Assembly: GCA_016177775.1 (NCBI GenBank)
Contig: JACOUQ010000004.1
Coordinates: forward strand, 1-64,000
DNA length: 64,000 nucleotides
From: Geobacter sp.
Lineage (GTDB): Bacteria > Desulfobacterota > Desulfuromonadia > Geobacterales > Geobacteraceae
Direction of reading: 5' to 3'
In this document: positions 1 to 9,789 of the stretch, piece by piece
How the letters are laid out: each line of letters starts with the position of its first letter
Position numbering within the stretch: position 1 is the first letter of the stretch
Program-made: the position numbers and the translations under genes
Notes under the pieces: model-generated
Databases searched by the model: none
Seen by the model: the letters and a program-made list of their open reading frames with translations, nothing else
Told to the model about the DNA's origin: nothing

Positions 1-336
1 GCAAAAAACACAACCAGGCAGTACGAGCATTGGGGCGCCATCTTTGCCGTGTTATATTCAAAATGCTCAAGCAAGAAAAAGACTATGCAGTTAGAAAATA
101 GCTTCATTTTCTCTTGAAAATTCCAGCGGGATGTTCAAGCCTGCGTTAATGTATTGCCGCCGAGAAAACAAAGTAGAGAATAGAGATGAGATCAGTAGTG
201 TCCCAACGCTGAATAGTTGATGAACCGTAATGGCCCGTAAAATCTAAGAGAAATGACATTATGGCGTTTAACGACTTGAAGTTTTTCCGGCGGTCCAGTC
301 ATCATCGCAGCTGGTTTTTTGCGAGTGCCGTAAATC
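1..336. other. AT-rich stretch, no supported gene
   Basis: I see no convincing coding region here. A minus-strand open frame (192-476) overlaps the end of the next gene in another frame and has no family resemblance, so it is not called. The stretch is visibly richer in A and T than the metabolic regions further on, as is the following 1.2 kb, which suggests accessory or horizontally acquired DNA. Confidence 0.4.
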
Positions 337-870
337 TCAAGCGTCTCCGAATGATAAGTTCTTTGGAAACACAAATATTGAAAGTGTTTCAAAAATAAAA
401 CACAATGATTCGGCCGTGTAGTTTCTGCGGTGAAGAAGGTGGAGAAAGTCATCAAACCAGTAATTGAACCAATCATAGTTCACGATTTGTTGCGCTGCAT
501 CTGTAGAGTGTTCTCCGCATATAGCTACACCATGGAGCACAGCAAAGAACTCATTAACATATATTTCCCGCTTGTCATCATACTCCGTTACTAATGGTAT
601 TATAGGACGAAAGCGAACAAATGCTGCCGCCATCAGGCCTGCAACTTTATGAAGTTGCACCTCATCTGGAATGTTATACCTAGTCTTTAAAATCGCCCAG
701 TCATCGACGTAATGGTTCACCACTTCATCAATCAGCGGCTGAGAAAGTGCAAAATGGTTCGGATTTATGAATCCCTCTTCGACGAGAAGGTTCCATAAGC
801 CTGTCAGAAAAGCAAGCCGCTTCTCCTTGATGTCAGCCATTTTCTTCTGCAAATCCGCATGTTTTTTCAT
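337..870 (-). CDS. hypothetical protein, 177 aa
   Basis: A soluble-looking protein rich in aromatic residues and histidine, with no signal peptide or clear membrane segment and no motif I recognise. The open frame extends upstream to a TTG at 897, but the ATG at 870 (MKKHADLQKK) is preceded by an AAAGGA sequence about ten bases away and is preferred. It lies 14 bases downstream of a small membrane-protein gene on the same strand, so the two are probably co-transcribed. Base composition is AT-rich compared with the metabolic genes to the right. The function is unknown. Confidence 0.55.
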   Translation of the reverse strand: MKKHADLQKKMADIKEKRLAFLTGLWNLLVEEGFINPNHFALSQPLIDEVVNHYVDDWAILKTRYNIPDEVQLHKVAGLMAAAFVRFRPIIPLVTEYDDKREIYVNEFFAVLHGVAICGEHSTDAAQQIVNYDWFNYWFDDFLHLLHRRNYTAESLCFIFETLSIFVFPKNLSFGDA

Positions 871-884
871 TTGGGAGCATTCCT

Positions 885-1151
885 TTATTTGATCCAAAAC
901 CCAACAATGCTTCCGATTAGGCCAGCCCCGAGTTTCGAGCTGTCGTCACTGCCTTTGATGAGCAGAAAACTACCCAGTCCGAGGATAATTAAAGTTACAA
1001 TCACCTGCATCCCAAAGCGGCAGGCATTTTCATTCTTGAAGCCTTCTGGCTTCCGTCCTGGTGATGTCAGCCAATCTGTTTTTTTTGCAGAGGATTTTTC
1101 TGATGAAGAGGATTTTGGTGCTGCAGAAGCTTTTCTGGGGGGAGCTGCCAT
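885..1151 (-). CDS. small membrane protein, 88 aa
   Basis: The N-terminal half (residues 1-45) is rich in Lys, Ser, Ala and Pro and probably disordered and cytoplasmic. The C-terminal half holds two short hydrophobic stretches, about residues 47-64 and 71-87, separated by a KGSDDSSK turn, which suggests a hairpin in the membrane. A GAGGA ribosome-binding site lies five bases before the ATG. It is the first gene of a likely pair with the 177-aa protein downstream. I recognise no family. Confidence 0.55.
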   Translation of the reverse strand: MAAPPRKASAAPKSSSSEKSSAKKTDWLTSPGRKPEGFKNENACRFGMQVIVTLIILGLGSFLLIKGSDDSSKLGAGLIGSIVGFWIK

Positions 1152-1160
1152 GTATTCCTC

Positions 1161-1200
1161 AAAAAAAAAGCATACTTTCGGGAGCGAAAATATGCTTTTT
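1161..1200 (-). terminator. rho-independent terminator after the 94-aa gene
   Basis: AAAAAGCATA pairs with TATGCTTTTT, extended by CTTTCG/CGAAAA with one mismatch around a GGAG loop. Read on the minus strand the hairpin is followed by a run of T. It lies about 20 bases after the stop of the gene ending at 1220 and separates it from the membrane-protein gene. Confidence 0.8.
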
Positions 1201-1219
1201 CTTTCGCGTGATCTTTGCG

Positions 1220-1504
1220 CTACTTCAGAAGAAACTTAATGAGCTCGTATCCCTCCCGGATTCGGGTTCCGAAAAACGGGGATGTAGCTTTTTCTTTTCT
1301 CCCACGAAGGAGTGCCTTTGCTGCTTTAAATTCAGCATCAGCGGATGCACGATGTGACCTATTCGGCTTTCCATTAGCGTGATCTTGTGTGATAATGTTC
1401 TCTTTCGCACCATACCCTGCGACATTAACTACAGCAACACTGTGCTTCAGGCGGTCGAATGAAATCTTCGAAAAAACATCTGTTGCCTTAAACATATAGG
1501 CCAT
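1220..1504 (-). CDS. hypothetical basic protein, 94 aa
   Basis: A small, Lys/Arg-rich protein (starting MAYMFKATDVFSK) with no membrane segment or familiar motif. The open frame extends to 1615, but the ATG at 1504 has a strong AGGAGG site five bases upstream and is the better start. A strong terminator follows the stop codon, so it is a single-gene unit. The positive charge could suit nucleic-acid binding, but nothing in the sequence proves it. Confidence 0.55.
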   Translation of the reverse strand: MAYMFKATDVFSKISFDRLKHSVAVVNVAGYGAKENIITQDHANGKPNRSHRASADAEFKAAKALLRGRKEKATSPFFGTRIREGYELIKFLLK

Positions 1505-1732
1505 TTCTTCCTCCTGTTCTTGGCCCTGATGATTCCTGCAAAATGAATACAGGATCAAAATTAGCGACCAGTCATACCGTAATTTAAAGACATTGTCAAG
1601 AAAATTGTTCAACAACCTACAACAAGAATAAGGTTTCCCGGTAAAAAGTCAAAGATGTAAACGCGAAATACTTGCAACTTCCCAGGCAGATCGCCGCCCC
1701 ATCAGCCAGAAGATGAACCGAACGGCCCTGCC

Positions 1733-1951
1733 CTACCCCAAAAGAAAGCAGGGTTTCCAAGATAGCAAGATGACGCGGAAGTCATCAGGAATTTGCTTAA
1801 CCGCCTCGCCGATGATCTCCAGACTCCTGACAAACGCCCTTTTTAGCGTCTCATCAGCAAGGAAGGCCGCGCGCGAAGTTCCGGCAAAAGCTTTCGTGAG
1901 ATACTCCGCCTCTGCCAGAATATGCTTACAGTAGCTAATGGATGGTTTCAT
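1733..1951 (-). pseudogene. truncated HepT-like HEPN protein
   Basis: The first 55-60 residues (from MKPSISYCKHILAEAEYL) match the N-terminal helices of HepT-family HEPN toxins, including the ...RSLEIIGEAVKQIPDDFR segment. After that the frame runs into unrelated residues (ILLSWKPCFLLG) and stops at 72 aa; intact HepT proteins are about 110 aa. The RX4HXY RNase motif, which lies in the missing part, is absent. The start overlaps the end of the partner nucleotidyltransferase gene, the normal arrangement. The likely state is a broken toxin next to an intact antitoxin. Confidence 0.65.
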
Positions 1952-2234
1952 AGTAGGCGTCTTTTTCGATGTACGGACGGATAAAAGGGCTGAGGGATTC
2001 AGGGGTGAGGAGGTCAACCTTGTGGCCGAGCAGCTCTTCGAGGAAAAAGCAGAGCTCGATGAAATTGTCGTAGTTTTTCTTGCCGGCATCGAACTCGACT
2101 ACAAGGTCGATGTCGCTCTCCGCGCGCGCCTCTCCTCGGGCGTACGAACCGAAGATGCCGATTCGCCTCACTCCATGTGCGATGAGGAAATCGTCGTGCT
2201 GGCGAATCTGTGCCATGATTTCGTTGCGCGTCAT
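1935..2234 (-). CDS. MntA-type nucleotidyltransferase antitoxin
   Basis: A 99-aa minimal nucleotidyltransferase. The signature GSYARGEARAESDIDLVVEF holds the G-S-x(10)-D-x-D catalytic pattern of the pol-beta superfamily. MntA proteins neutralise HepT by adding AMP units to a tyrosine in the HEPN RNase. The open frame reaches 2270, but the ATG at 2234 follows a GAGGGAG ribosome-binding site and starts the family's usual length. The downstream HepT partner overlaps its 3' end and is truncated, so this gene may be an orphan antitoxin. Confidence 0.8.
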   Translation of the reverse strand: MTRNEIMAQIRQHDDFLIAHGVRRIGIFGSYARGEARAESDIDLVVEFDAGKKNYDNFIELCFFLEELLGHKVDLLTPESLSPFIRPYIEKDAYYETIH

Positions 2235-2320
2235 GAATGGCTCCCTCAAGCAAACAGCGCCTGCCGGCAATTTGGAACTTTAGTGAAGCATGAGGTGGAA
2301 CGTAAAGCGGGGAAAACCTC

Positions 2321-2656
2321 TCAGTCCATCTCTTCAAGTAAGACCTTAAGCTCCGGCAGCCTCTCCTTCACGACCTTCCAAACCGTTTTGAGATCGACTC
2401 CCATATAGTCATGGATCAGTACGTCACGCATGCCGACCATCTTGCTCCAGGGGATATCGGGATATTTTTTGCGGAAGGTTGCAGGAATGCCCTTTGTAGC
2501 CTCACCGAGCACTTCGAGGCTTCTGATGACGGCATTGACCGTCTTCTTGTCCGCTGCAAACGCCTCAAAGGTCATTCCGCGAGTAAAATCCTCCACCTCG
2601 GCGATGGCATTGCGGATATCATCTAGATAGTCGGCTATCTCCCGCCCCTTATACAT
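2321..2656 (-). CDS. HepT-like HEPN ribonuclease toxin
   Basis: A 111-aa all-helical HEPN protein. The C-terminal half contains RDVLIHDY, a full R-x4-H-x-Y motif: Arg and His are the RNase residues, and the Tyr is the residue that MntA AMPylates in the characterised system. The ATG at 2656 lies inside the 3' end of the upstream nucleotidyltransferase gene (overlap of eight bases), giving translational coupling. The upstream extension of the frame is antisense-like and not used. Function is inferred from family and context. Confidence 0.85.
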   Translation of the reverse strand: MYKGREIADYLDDIRNAIAEVEDFTRGMTFEAFAADKKTVNAVIRSLEVLGEATKGIPATFRKKYPDIPWSKMVGMRDVLIHDYMGVDLKTVWKVVKERLPELKVLLEEMD

Positions 2657-2939
2657 ACTCCACCTCGGAGAGGATGCGCTTGCCGATGGCAGGTTTAAGG
2701 GCCTTTTCCATGACGAGATCGACCTTGTGACTGAGCCGTGCCTCCAGAAACTCCCGCAGGTCAATGAACTCAAACAGGTCGATATCCCGTTCAAAGGAGA
2801 CGAGGATGTCTATGTCGCTCTTTTTCCGCTGCTGTTCGCGGACGTACGAGCCGAACAATCCAACCCGCATGACGCCGTAACGGGCTTCGATTTCCGGCTT
2901 ACTGGTCCTGATTATGTTGATGATATCCTGTTTGCCCAT
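2649..2939 (-). CDS. MntA-type nucleotidyltransferase antitoxin
   Basis: A 96-aa minimal nucleotidyltransferase with the motif FGSYVREQQRKKSDIDILV, that is G-S-x(10)-D-x-D with both metal-binding Asp residues. It is the first gene of an intact MntA/HepT pair and overlaps its toxin by eight bases. It is similar in layout to the pair at 1733-2234 but the two proteins are clearly diverged, so this is not a recent duplication. Confidence 0.85.
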   Translation of the reverse strand: MGKQDIINIIRTSKPEIEARYGVMRVGLFGSYVREQQRKKSDIDILVSFERDIDLFEFIDLREFLEARLSHKVDLVMEKALKPAIGKRILSEVEYV

Positions 2940-3046
2940 GGGTATCTAGTATCATAAAACGGAAGGCATCGCAACGGTGGAGCTGCGGCAAACAGAGAAA
3001 GGTGAACGTGGAAGATATAATGGAACGAGTGGCTGGACAAATAACA

Positions 3047-3097
3047 AGGGGTTGCGTCACTATTCTTCATAAAATGAAAAATGGTGGCGCAACCCCT
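3047..3097. terminator. long palindrome, possible bidirectional terminator
   Basis: A 14-base stem (AGGGGTTGCGTCAC at 3047-3060 against 3084-3097, one mismatch) encloses a second small inverted repeat, TTCAT/ATGAA. It lies 28 bases past the end of the Tim44-domain gene (minus strand) and could end its transcription, although no clear T-run follows. The element could instead be a copy of a genomic palindrome. Confidence 0.45.
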
Positions 3098-3124
3098 ATA
3101 AAACCACGTAAGCCGATCTATAAC

Positions 3125-4072
3125 CTACTTCTGGCCAATTGCCGACAGCCGCCACGGGTTGTTCCCCACCGGCCGCACAAAGGTCCAGTACTCCTCGAAC
3201 TTCACCGGTTCCGTCTTGCTCCCTGCCACCACCTGGCCCGTGGAATCATCGGTGGTGTAATCGAGCAGGTTGGCATAGATGAGGGCCGTGATGTAATCCT
3301 GCCCTTGCTCCTGCCAAGCCTCGGCGACCTCAACGTTGCGCACCGCGATGTTCTCCAGGCGGTTGACCCGCTTCTCGCGGAGCAGTCCGTCGATATCCCC
3401 CTGGAAAATGCGGCTCATCTCGTCGGTCAAAAGGGTGGCGACCGGCGCCAGATCACGGTTCATCCAGGCCCCCTGGATCTTGAAGAAGATGTCCATTACA
3501 TTGTCGGTGAAACGGCTTTCGTCAAACGAGGAGTCCATCTGCCGGACATGAGACAGGCCGGTTCCGACGTCGCTTTGCTGTGACTCGAAGCCTTGGCGGG
3601 GGATGTCGTACGACTGCTGGTAATCCCCCTGGGCATTGGAGTTCCGGTTATAGACGGGCGCCATGCGCTTCTTTGCCACCATCCTGAAGATCATGTAGCC
3701 AATGCCGGCGATGAGGATGATCTCGAACAGGCCGATCCCCCCTCCCCCAGCGCCGCCCATGCCGCCAAAACCGAGGCTCCGGAAGAGCATGCCCCCCAGC
3801 ATCCCGCCCATTATCCCGCCTGCCATGTTCCGGAAGAAACCTCCCCCCGCCGGCTGCTGGTATGGTGTGTTGTAAGGCCCCTGTGCAGGCGCTGCCTGCT
3901 GGCGATACGGCTGTGAATAGGGGCTGGCGGGCCTGGAGAACCCGCGCGACCCGATGCTTCCCGAGGTACGCCCGCCTCCGGCCCGTGCATGAGCGCTCAC
4001 CTCAAATACACAGACCGCTAAAAACATTACCGCTACAACTATCAGGCCTTTCCGCGCCGTATTGCTGTTCAT
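3125..4072 (-). CDS. Tim44-like domain protein
   Basis: A 315-aa envelope-associated protein. Residues 1-28 form a signal peptide or anchor, followed by a low-complexity Gly/Pro/Gln/Tyr-rich linker, a Gly- and Met-rich segment, a hydrophobic span (GLFEIILIAGIGYMIFRMV, about residues 112-130), and a C-terminal Tim44-like alpha/beta domain from about residue 185 (FKIQGAWMNRDLAPVATLLT). Bacterial Tim44-domain proteins are mostly uncharacterised. This one is transcribed alone, and nothing nearby points to a partner. The family call rests on the Gly-rich hydrophobic region followed by the C-terminal domain pattern. Confidence 0.75.
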   Translation of the reverse strand: MNSNTARKGLIVVAVMFLAVCVFEVSAHARAGGGRTSGSIGSRGFSRPASPYSQPYRQQAAPAQGPYNTPYQQPAGGGFFRNMAGGIMGGMLGGMLFRSLGFGGMGGAGGGGIGLFEIILIAGIGYMIFRMVAKKRMAPVYNRNSNAQGDYQQSYDIPRQGFESQQSDVGTGLSHVRQMDSSFDESRFTDNVMDIFFKIQGAWMNRDLAPVATLLTDEMSRIFQGDIDGLLREKRVNRLENIAVRNVEVAEAWQEQGQDYITALIYANLLDYTTDDSTGQVVAGSKTEPVKFEEYWTFVRPVGNNPWRLSAIGQK

Positions 4073-4200
4073 GTATTAATCCCCTTGTGTGGATATGTCG
4101 AAAAAACTATAGATTAGCTACCTTAGCACATTTTTCTGTTCTGTGTCGTCAATCTTCTGGTCCCTTCCGATGAACCGATCAACCTTCAAACAGCATTTAC

Positions 4201-4332
4201 TCGCGCAAAGACGCAAAGGCCGCAAAGAAATTCAAATACAAAAAGGGGATTGAGAACCAGGACCATCGGGTTAAAGTATAATGTCCTATAACCGCTTGAT
4301 TTTACTTTGCGTTCTTTACGAGCTTTGCGCGA
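4201..4332. repeat. inverted repeat, CGCAAAGACGCAAAG family
   Basis: The left arm TCGCGCAAAGACGCAAAGGC (from 4201) is matched by an imperfect inverted copy at 4305-4332 (CTTTGCG...CTTTGCGCGA). The inter-arm sequence is AT-rich and noncoding. Related elements occur at 33403-33501 and 43903-44094, so this is a dispersed non-coding palindromic element. It occupies most of the gap between the Tim44 gene and the mutase terminator; I see nothing else in that gap. Confidence 0.75.
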
Positions 4333-4351
4333 AACTGCCTTTTCTAGGATC

Positions 4352-4388
4352 AAAAAGAAACCCTCCCGGAAATGGCCGGGAGGGTTTC
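4352..4388 (-). terminator. rho-independent terminator after methylmalonyl-CoA mutase
   Basis: GAAACCCTCCCGG pairs with CCGGGAGGGTTTC around a short loop. On the minus strand the hairpin is followed by TTTTTG. It lies 26 bases beyond the stop codon and marks the end of the propionyl-CoA operon. Confidence 0.9.
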
Positions 4389-4413
4389 GGTAATACGGCC
4401 TGAACAGAGAGGA

Positions 4414-6069
<1,656 letters not shown>

Positions 6070-6116
6070 CAACTCTCTCCTTCAGGTGCGGTAAATGCCT
6101 TTAAACCGGCAACGAA

Positions 6117-6752
6117 TCAAAGTATCGCCTTGACCTTGGCCAGGACCTCTTCATTGATCTCATCCTGGGGCCTGTCGGCTGAAGCGTTAATTATGACCCC
6201 GTGCCACCGGGAAATTTCCTTGAGATAAAACTCCCGCATCCGTTTATAGAATTCGATCCCCCCTTCGTGGTGGATCTGCAGGACATCCTCTATCCGTTCG
6301 CAGGCTTCCTCCGCCGGCACGTCGAAGAATATGGTCAGGTCGGGGAATATCTCGTCTTCGAACAGAAAACCGCGGGACATCTTTTCCAGATGCCTCAGCG
6401 CGTCGAACTGGTGCGTATAACCGTTGACCCAGGCGTTTCCCAGGGAGGAGATGCTTGATTGCTTGCACAGGACGATCTTGTCATGGTCCAATGCCGGCCG
6501 AACAATGTTCTTGAAGATCTGCGAGCGCACCGCGCATTCGAGAAAGAAGTCCGCCCGTCCATCCGTACCGAACGACCAGTTGAGCAGATTCTCGATCCCC
6601 AGCTCCTTTGCACGGCCGGAATCGGGATTCGCGCATTCGACGACATCATGCCTGAGATCGACCAAAGCCTTGTGCAAAGCCACGATGCCCGCCTTCACCT
6701 GCTGGCCGGAGCCGTTGATCCCTTCGACGACAATGAATTTCCCTTTTCTCAT
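6117..6752 (-). CDS. thymidylate-kinase-like protein with degraded active site
   Basis: The overall layout of this 211-aa protein (KGKFIVVEGINGSG at the N-terminus, length, C-terminal helices) follows thymidylate kinases. The P-loop reads GINGSGQQVK in place of GxxGxGK[ST], so the phosphate-binding Lys and Ser/Thr are missing. The DR-x motif that binds dTMP is replaced by LCKQSSISS. It is probably not a working dTMP kinase. It lies between the carboxylase and mutase genes on the same strand, which suggests a role tied to that pathway. The ATG at 6752 has a GGGAGG site six bases before it; the longer frame to 6806 has no such signal. Confidence 0.7.
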   Translation of the reverse strand: MRKGKFIVVEGINGSGQQVKAGIVALHKALVDLRHDVVECANPDSGRAKELGIENLLNWSFGTDGRADFFLECAVRSQIFKNIVRPALDHDKIVLCKQSSISSLGNAWVNGYTHQFDALRHLEKMSRGFLFEDEIFPDLTIFFDVPAEEACERIEDVLQIHHEGGIEFYKRMREFYLKEISRWHGVIINASADRPQDEINEEVLAKVKAIL

Positions 6753-6865
6753 TGCATCCTCCCGAGCGTTTGATTTGGTTGCTCCCGGCTTCGGCACCCC
6801 CCTCAAACACCTGACCCTGCCATTTCAGGCAGGGCCGGGTGCTGCGACAATGCCACAGGCTGCCG

Positions 6866-9754
6866 TCAGAGCACAGCCTTCAGGTATTCGGTAGTCCGTT
6901 CGCGTTTTTCACGCTCGATCTCCTTCGGATCGACTTCCACAAACTTCTCGTCCGGGGTGATCTTGAAGAGCGGCTGACCTTTCTGCACGATGGAGCCGTC
7001 GCTCCCCTGCATGATGATCTTGTCGATGGTGCCGGCGAATGTTGCCCGGACAGTGTTGAACATCTTCATCACCTCGATGATGTAGAGCGCCTGCCCCTTC
7101 TCGAAATGCATCCCCTCGTGCACGAATGCCGGCAGGCCTGGGGCCTCCTGGCCGTAGTACATCCCGCCGCAGACGGCAACGATCTCATCGGCCCTGGTGG
7201 CGGGCGGGGGTACCAGAAGCTTTTTCATCCGCGCCTGGAGTTCGGCGTCATGCAGATTGGCGGGGATGGTGACCTCCAGGTCGTCCTCAACCCTGAAGTC
7301 CCAGAACTTGACGTTCTCAGCGATGAGGAAGAGCATCCCCAGGAGTTCCAGTCCCGCTTCGAAGCCGATGTGGGCAGAGCGGATATCCCCCCACTCCTCC
7401 TCGCTGAAGCCATTCTGCGGCTTCTCCTTGGCAAGATGGGCCGACAGCTTGTCGAACTCGTGCATTCCCAGCTTGAACCGGCCGGAAAGGGTGGCATAGA
7501 AGTTCAGGCCGTCCTGGAGGAGGGCGTTGTCGTGGTCCCAGATCACATCCGCGGCGGGCGCGGCGGGGTCGTAGGACATGTTCAGGTAATCATAGGTATC
7601 CGCCAGGATGACGAAGGGGTTGTCGTGCCAGACCACCTTCCCTTTCTCGATGGTGAAGTTCCGGCGGTTGATGGAGAGCCACCCCGACAGCAGATGCGGG
7701 TCATCGAGCAGCCTGTCCATGGGACGGGTCACCAGCAGCCCCTTGCGATCCAGGATCTGGGAGACGGCCTTGGCGACCGACGGATCATCGGGGAACTGCT
7801 CGGCCATCTTCCTGGCGTAGGCCTTCTTCATCTGCAGGAAGGCATAGACCGTGTCGAGCTTGCTCGCCTCTTCCTTCAGCTGCCCGATCAGGGTCAGGTA
7901 GGGGACCACGAAGCGGGTGGTCGGCTTGGCCATGACGTTCTGGCCGAGGAACCAGTTCACCAGGCCGTAGTGAAACTCCAGGTTGGTGGCCAGGTCGGTG
8001 CCGCGCAGCGTGGTCTTGCCCAGGACCTTTGACAGGTGCTGGTAGCTCGCCAGGCGGTCCTCACCCTTGGAAAGCAGAAGCGCGATGTTGGAATCATAGG
8101 CGCCCGCCACCTTGTAGCGCATGAACATGCCGGTATCCGGGTTCACCAGGCATATCCCCTGGTCATCGCGGATCTCCCCGTCGATCGGGTCCGACCAGTA
8201 GCGGATCATGCCGCCGGCGTGCGGGGAAAGCGAACAGTCTGTGGCGTTGAGGCGCGCCTCGGCCGCGGCGCCGAAACGGGGAATCCGCTCCGGCTTGGGA
8301 AGGCGCTTCTTGTGGCGCACCAGCAGGGCCATGGCCTCGACCAGCGATTCGACGATGAAGGAGTCTTTCTTGTCCTTGGGGTTGGTGAACTTCAGGGAGT
8401 AGCAGAGTTCCGAGACCCGGTGCTCCACCTGGATGCGGGTGTTCACCTCCATGAAGTAGTAGCGGTCGCGGTCGACGATGCACTCGAAGGTGGAGGCCGA
8501 ATCGAGACTGACCGCGGCGCCGAACTTGGTGGAGTCCTCTTCCATCCGCTTCAGGACCTTGAGGTCGCTTTCCAAGGCCTTGACTTCGGCCTTCCTGCCG
8601 GCCTTTTTGGCCTTCTCGACGGCCAGGGTAAGACCTTCCTGGGTGACCGAGATTTCCAGCAGCTTCTGTTCGTGCATCTGGAGGGAGCAGTCGCGGCCGC
8701 CGAGCGATACGCACCACTCGCCGTTGCCGAGGAGCTGGATCTCGTTGTGGCGGGTCTGCTCGATGTTCAGCTCGACGAGGACGTTCTTGTTGTCCCCGAC
8801 GCCGTTCGCCTTGACCTCGTTCAGCACCTCCCGGACCAGGGTCGGTGTCTCGGCAGCGGCTTCCTTCACCTGCTTGGCGGTCGGGCTCTTCAGTGTCAGG
8901 AGCGAGGCCCCGAGGATGCGCTGCCCCTTGCCGCCGCCGCCGCCGATGGCCTTCAGGCGGATGCGGCTGGCCGGGTACTCCTTGAACATGTTCTCCACCT
9001 CGACCTGGACCTGGGCGCAGAGCTCCTCGATGGAGTAAAGGTCGAGCCCCTTCTCGTAGGAGGCGTAGAGGATCTCGTCGGCCAGGTCCTCCAGCGAGAG
9101 ATTCTTGTCGCCGAGGACCTTGGCATCAACGGCTAGCCCCTCGGCCTTGGCCAGGGCAAGGAGCTTGTCGCGGGTGCCGTGCTTCTTGACCAGGGTCCGG
9201 GCGGTGACGTTGTTGATGCCGGGGGTGACGCTGACTCCGACCGAGAGGGCGGTGCGCTTGGCCTCGTCCTTCTTGCCGGCGTCGGCCTGGGTCCGGGAAT
9301 TGGGGCCGATGAAGGAAAGTCCCGCGTTCTCGATGGAGGCGACAAACTCCTCGTCCTCGGCCATGAAGCCGTAACCGGCGAAGATGGAGTCATAGCCGTT
9401 GTCCTTGGCGATCTGGATGATTTGATTGATCCGCTCGACCCGTTCCTCCTTGCTGGCGCCCGTGTAGTCGGGCACCCGGTGAACGCGGGTGGAGTCGGTC
9501 AGTTGCCGCAGCTCAGGGGCCAGGGCATTCGCATAGACGATGGAATCCTTCTCCGAGAGGAGTATGCCGTAATGGCTCATCCCCATCTCTTCGAAGACAT
9601 CCATGGCTTCCTTGCGGATCGGGCCGCGGCAGACGATGAGGGGTTTCAGGTCTTCGCAGGAAAAGGAGCGGACCCACTCGGAGGCAGACTGGCCCAGGCG
9701 GCGGTCCCGGTGAATCAGGGGGTTGTGCATGTACAGGTCATTGGTCTGTGTCAT
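6866..9754 (-). CDS. acyl-CoA carboxylase, biotin carboxylase plus biotin carrier
   Basis: This 962-aa subunit carboxylates biotin with ATP and bicarbonate and carries it to the carboxyltransferase; propionyl-CoA is the likely substrate. An ATP-grasp biotin carboxylase occupies the N-terminal part, with Gly-rich loop KAIGGGGGKGQR and EVNTRIQVEHRVSE. The C-terminal biotinyl domain has EVMKM with the target Lys at about residue 897, where most carriers have EAMKM. It is longer than ordinary fused subunits (about 670 aa), with an extra segment before the Gly-rich loop (about residues 195-270) and a long middle region. Pyruvate carboxylase is excluded because no HMGL-like carboxyltransferase domain is present. 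It is 35 bases downstream of the carboxyltransferase gene. Confidence 0.85.
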   Translation of the reverse strand: MTQTNDLYMHNPLIHRDRRLGQSASEWVRSFSCEDLKPLIVCRGPIRKEAMDVFEEMGMSHYGILLSEKDSIVYANALAPELRQLTDSTRVHRVPDYTGASKEERVERINQIIQIAKDNGYDSIFAGYGFMAEDEEFVASIENAGLSFIGPNSRTQADAGKKDEAKRTALSVGVSVTPGINNVTARTLVKKHGTRDKLLALAKAEGLAVDAKVLGDKNLSLEDLADEILYASYEKGLDLYSIEELCAQVQVEVENMFKEYPASRIRLKAIGGGGGKGQRILGASLLTLKSPTAKQVKEAAAETPTLVREVLNEVKANGVGDNKNVLVELNIEQTRHNEIQLLGNGEWCVSLGGRDCSLQMHEQKLLEISVTQEGLTLAVEKAKKAGRKAEVKALESDLKVLKRMEEDSTKFGAAVSLDSASTFECIVDRDRYYFMEVNTRIQVEHRVSELCYSLKFTNPKDKKDSFIVESLVEAMALLVRHKKRLPKPERIPRFGAAAEARLNATDCSLSPHAGGMIRYWSDPIDGEIRDDQGICLVNPDTGMFMRYKVAGAYDSNIALLLSKGEDRLASYQHLSKVLGKTTLRGTDLATNLEFHYGLVNWFLGQNVMAKPTTRFVVPYLTLIGQLKEEASKLDTVYAFLQMKKAYARKMAEQFPDDPSVAKAVSQILDRKGLLVTRPMDRLLDDPHLLSGWLSINRRNFTIEKGKVVWHDNPFVILADTYDYLNMSYDPAAPAADVIWDHDNALLQDGLNFYATLSGRFKLGMHEFDKLSAHLAKEKPQNGFSEEEWGDIRSAHIGFEAGLELLGMLFLIAENVKFWDFRVEDDLEVTIPANLHDAELQARMKKLLVPPPATRADEIVAVCGGMYYGQEAPGLPAFVHEGMHFEKGQALYIIEVMKMFNTVRATFAGTIDKIIMQGSDGSIVQKGQPLFKITPDEKFVEVDPKEIEREKRERTTEYLKAVL

Positions 9755-9789
9755 CTGGCTCTATCTCCAATTCGTCAGAAATTAGATTA

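Noticed and set aside
192-476. 94-aa minus-strand open frame at the left edge
   Set aside because: It overlaps the 177-aa gene in another frame, has no good ribosome-binding site and no family resemblance.
6839-9136. Long plus-strand open frames opposite the biotin carboxylase gene
   Set aside because: Antisense shadows with His/Asp/Gly-biased composition; the minus-strand product has complete motifs.
6866-9754. Pyruvate carboxylase
   Set aside because: The size is close, but there is no HMGL-like carboxyltransferase domain between the biotin carboxylase and the biotinyl domain, and a separate acyl-CoA carboxyltransferase gene is adjacent.
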